Positions 4,976-5,569 of a DNA stretch of 5,569 bases are shown here, piece by piece; position 1 is the stretch's first letter; each line of letters starts with the position of its first letter. This DNA comes from Spirochaetota bacterium (GTDB taxonomy: Bacteria > Spirochaetota > UBA4802 > UBA5550), in the NCBI GenBank assembly GCA_022704585.1, contig JAKJGD010000165.1, forward strand, positions 1 to 5,569. Direction: 5' to 3'. The translations under genes and the position numbers were made by a program. The notes under the pieces are model-generated. The model was given only the letters and a program-made list of their open reading frames with translations, was not told the DNA's origin and made no database searches.

Positions 4976-5569
4976 CTACACGTTAAACCGGAAGGAGATG
5001 ATGTCGCCGTCCTCCACGAGATAGTCCTTGCCCATGAGGAGATGCTTTCCCGCCTTTTTGACGGCGTCCTCCGACCCGAGCGACACCAGATCGCCGTACC
5101 TGATCACCTCCGCGCGAATGAACCCCCGCTGTATGTCGCTGTGGATTGCGCCGGCCGCCTCGGGAGCGAGCGCCCCCTTGCGGATCATCCACTGCCGCAC
5201 CTCGTCCTCGCCCACGGTGAAGAACGAGATGAGTCCGAGCGACTCCAGGAGCGTGCGGGTCAGGAGCGAAAGGGCCGTCTCGGCGATGCCTGCCTCCTTC
5301 ATGAACGCTTCACGCTCCTCGCCCGAATCAAGCGCTGCGATCTCGGCTTCCAGGCGCGCGGAGAGCTTGATGACTGATATCGAGGAGGACGCGAACCGCT
5401 CGCGCACCGACGCGACCCGCGCTTCGTCCGACAGGGCATTCTCGCCGGTGTTCAGGACCACGATCATCTCCTTCATGGTGATGAACGAGTAGCCGGCCAG
5501 GAGTTTCCGCTCCTCGTCGGACAGCTCCATCGTGCGCAGGGGCAGGTCCCTCTCCAGATGATCGCGCAT
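4976..5569 (-). CDS. ychF: YchF/OLA1-type ATPase, C-terminal part (truncated by window edge)
   Basis: TRAFAC-class P-loop protein of the Obg-related YchF group, which binds ribosomes and hydrolyses ATP rather than GTP; implicated in translation and stress response. 197 codons are seen of a protein usually near 365, so the P-loop half lies outside and the Met at the very edge is probably internal. Visible parts: the helical/coiled region end (RTMELSDEERKLL), the altered G4 motif NTGE (fragment residues 40-43), which keeps the N-x-x-E pattern linked to ATP preference, a G5-like SAR (about 70-72), then the C-terminal TGS-like domain FFTVGEDEVRQW to the end. The tail GKDYLVEDGDIISFRFNV and AAGAIHSDIQRGFIRAEVI are diagnostic of the family. 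It is separated from the amidase by 177 bases, enough for an independent amidase promoter. GC-rich. Confident. Confidence 0.96.
   Translation of the reverse strand: MRDHLERDLPLRTMELSDEERKLLAGYSFITMKEMIVVLNTGENALSDEARVASVRERFASSSISVIKLSARLEAEIAALDSGEEREAFMKEAGIAETALSLLTRTLLESLGLISFFTVGEDEVRQWMIRKGALAPEAAGAIHSDIQRGFIRAEVIRYGDLVSLGSEDAVKKAGKHLLMGKDYLVEDGDIISFRFNV

Overview
This is a bacterial chromosomal segment with three GC-rich, widely conserved genes on the minus strand and an AT-rich middle section carrying three less familiar genes. It is bacterial because the promoter-like boxes are of the sigma70 type, the amidase has a perfect Shine-Dalgarno sequence, and one protein has a Sec signal peptide. 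I cannot fix the phylum. The look of the methyltransferase and the zinc-ribbon protein makes me lean weakly towards Spirochaetota or another deep-branching Gram-negative group, but that is a guess.

Layout, left to right. Positions 1-856 (minus) hold the N-terminal 285 codons of valyl-tRNA synthetase, which runs off the left edge. Positions 973-1974 (minus) encode a secreted NodB-type polysaccharide deacetylase homologue. Positions 2041-2230 form a divergent regulatory region. Positions 2231-2953 and 2953-3279 (plus) are a class I SAM-dependent methyltransferase and a small membrane-anchored protein with a four-cysteine zinc knuckle; they overlap by one base (TAATG) and look translationally coupled. 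Positions 3302-4798 (minus) encode an amidase-signature hydrolase resembling 6-aminohexanoate-cyclic-dimer hydrolase. Positions 4976-5569 (minus) are the C-terminal half of the ATPase YchF, cut by the right edge.

No single pathway joins these genes. ValS and YchF are translation-related housekeeping genes, while the amidase and deacetylase are stand-alone hydrolases. The methyltransferase/zinc-ribbon pair is the only clear operon. The section from about 880 to 3300 is visibly AT-richer than both flanks. Its gene modules are bounded by short direct repeats: the same 12-mer TTTACTCTGAGC on both sides of the deacetylase, and an 18/21-matching element on both sides of the methyltransferase pair. 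This is the most unusual structure in the window and could mark acquired cassettes or a small intergenic repeat family. Other points of note are a tandem decamer where the methyltransferase ribosome-binding site should be, a 9-bp inverted repeat upstream of valS, and operator-like repeats around a good promoter for the amidase. I see no RNA gene, insertion sequence or CRISPR array, and no gene-free stretch longer than about 190 bases.
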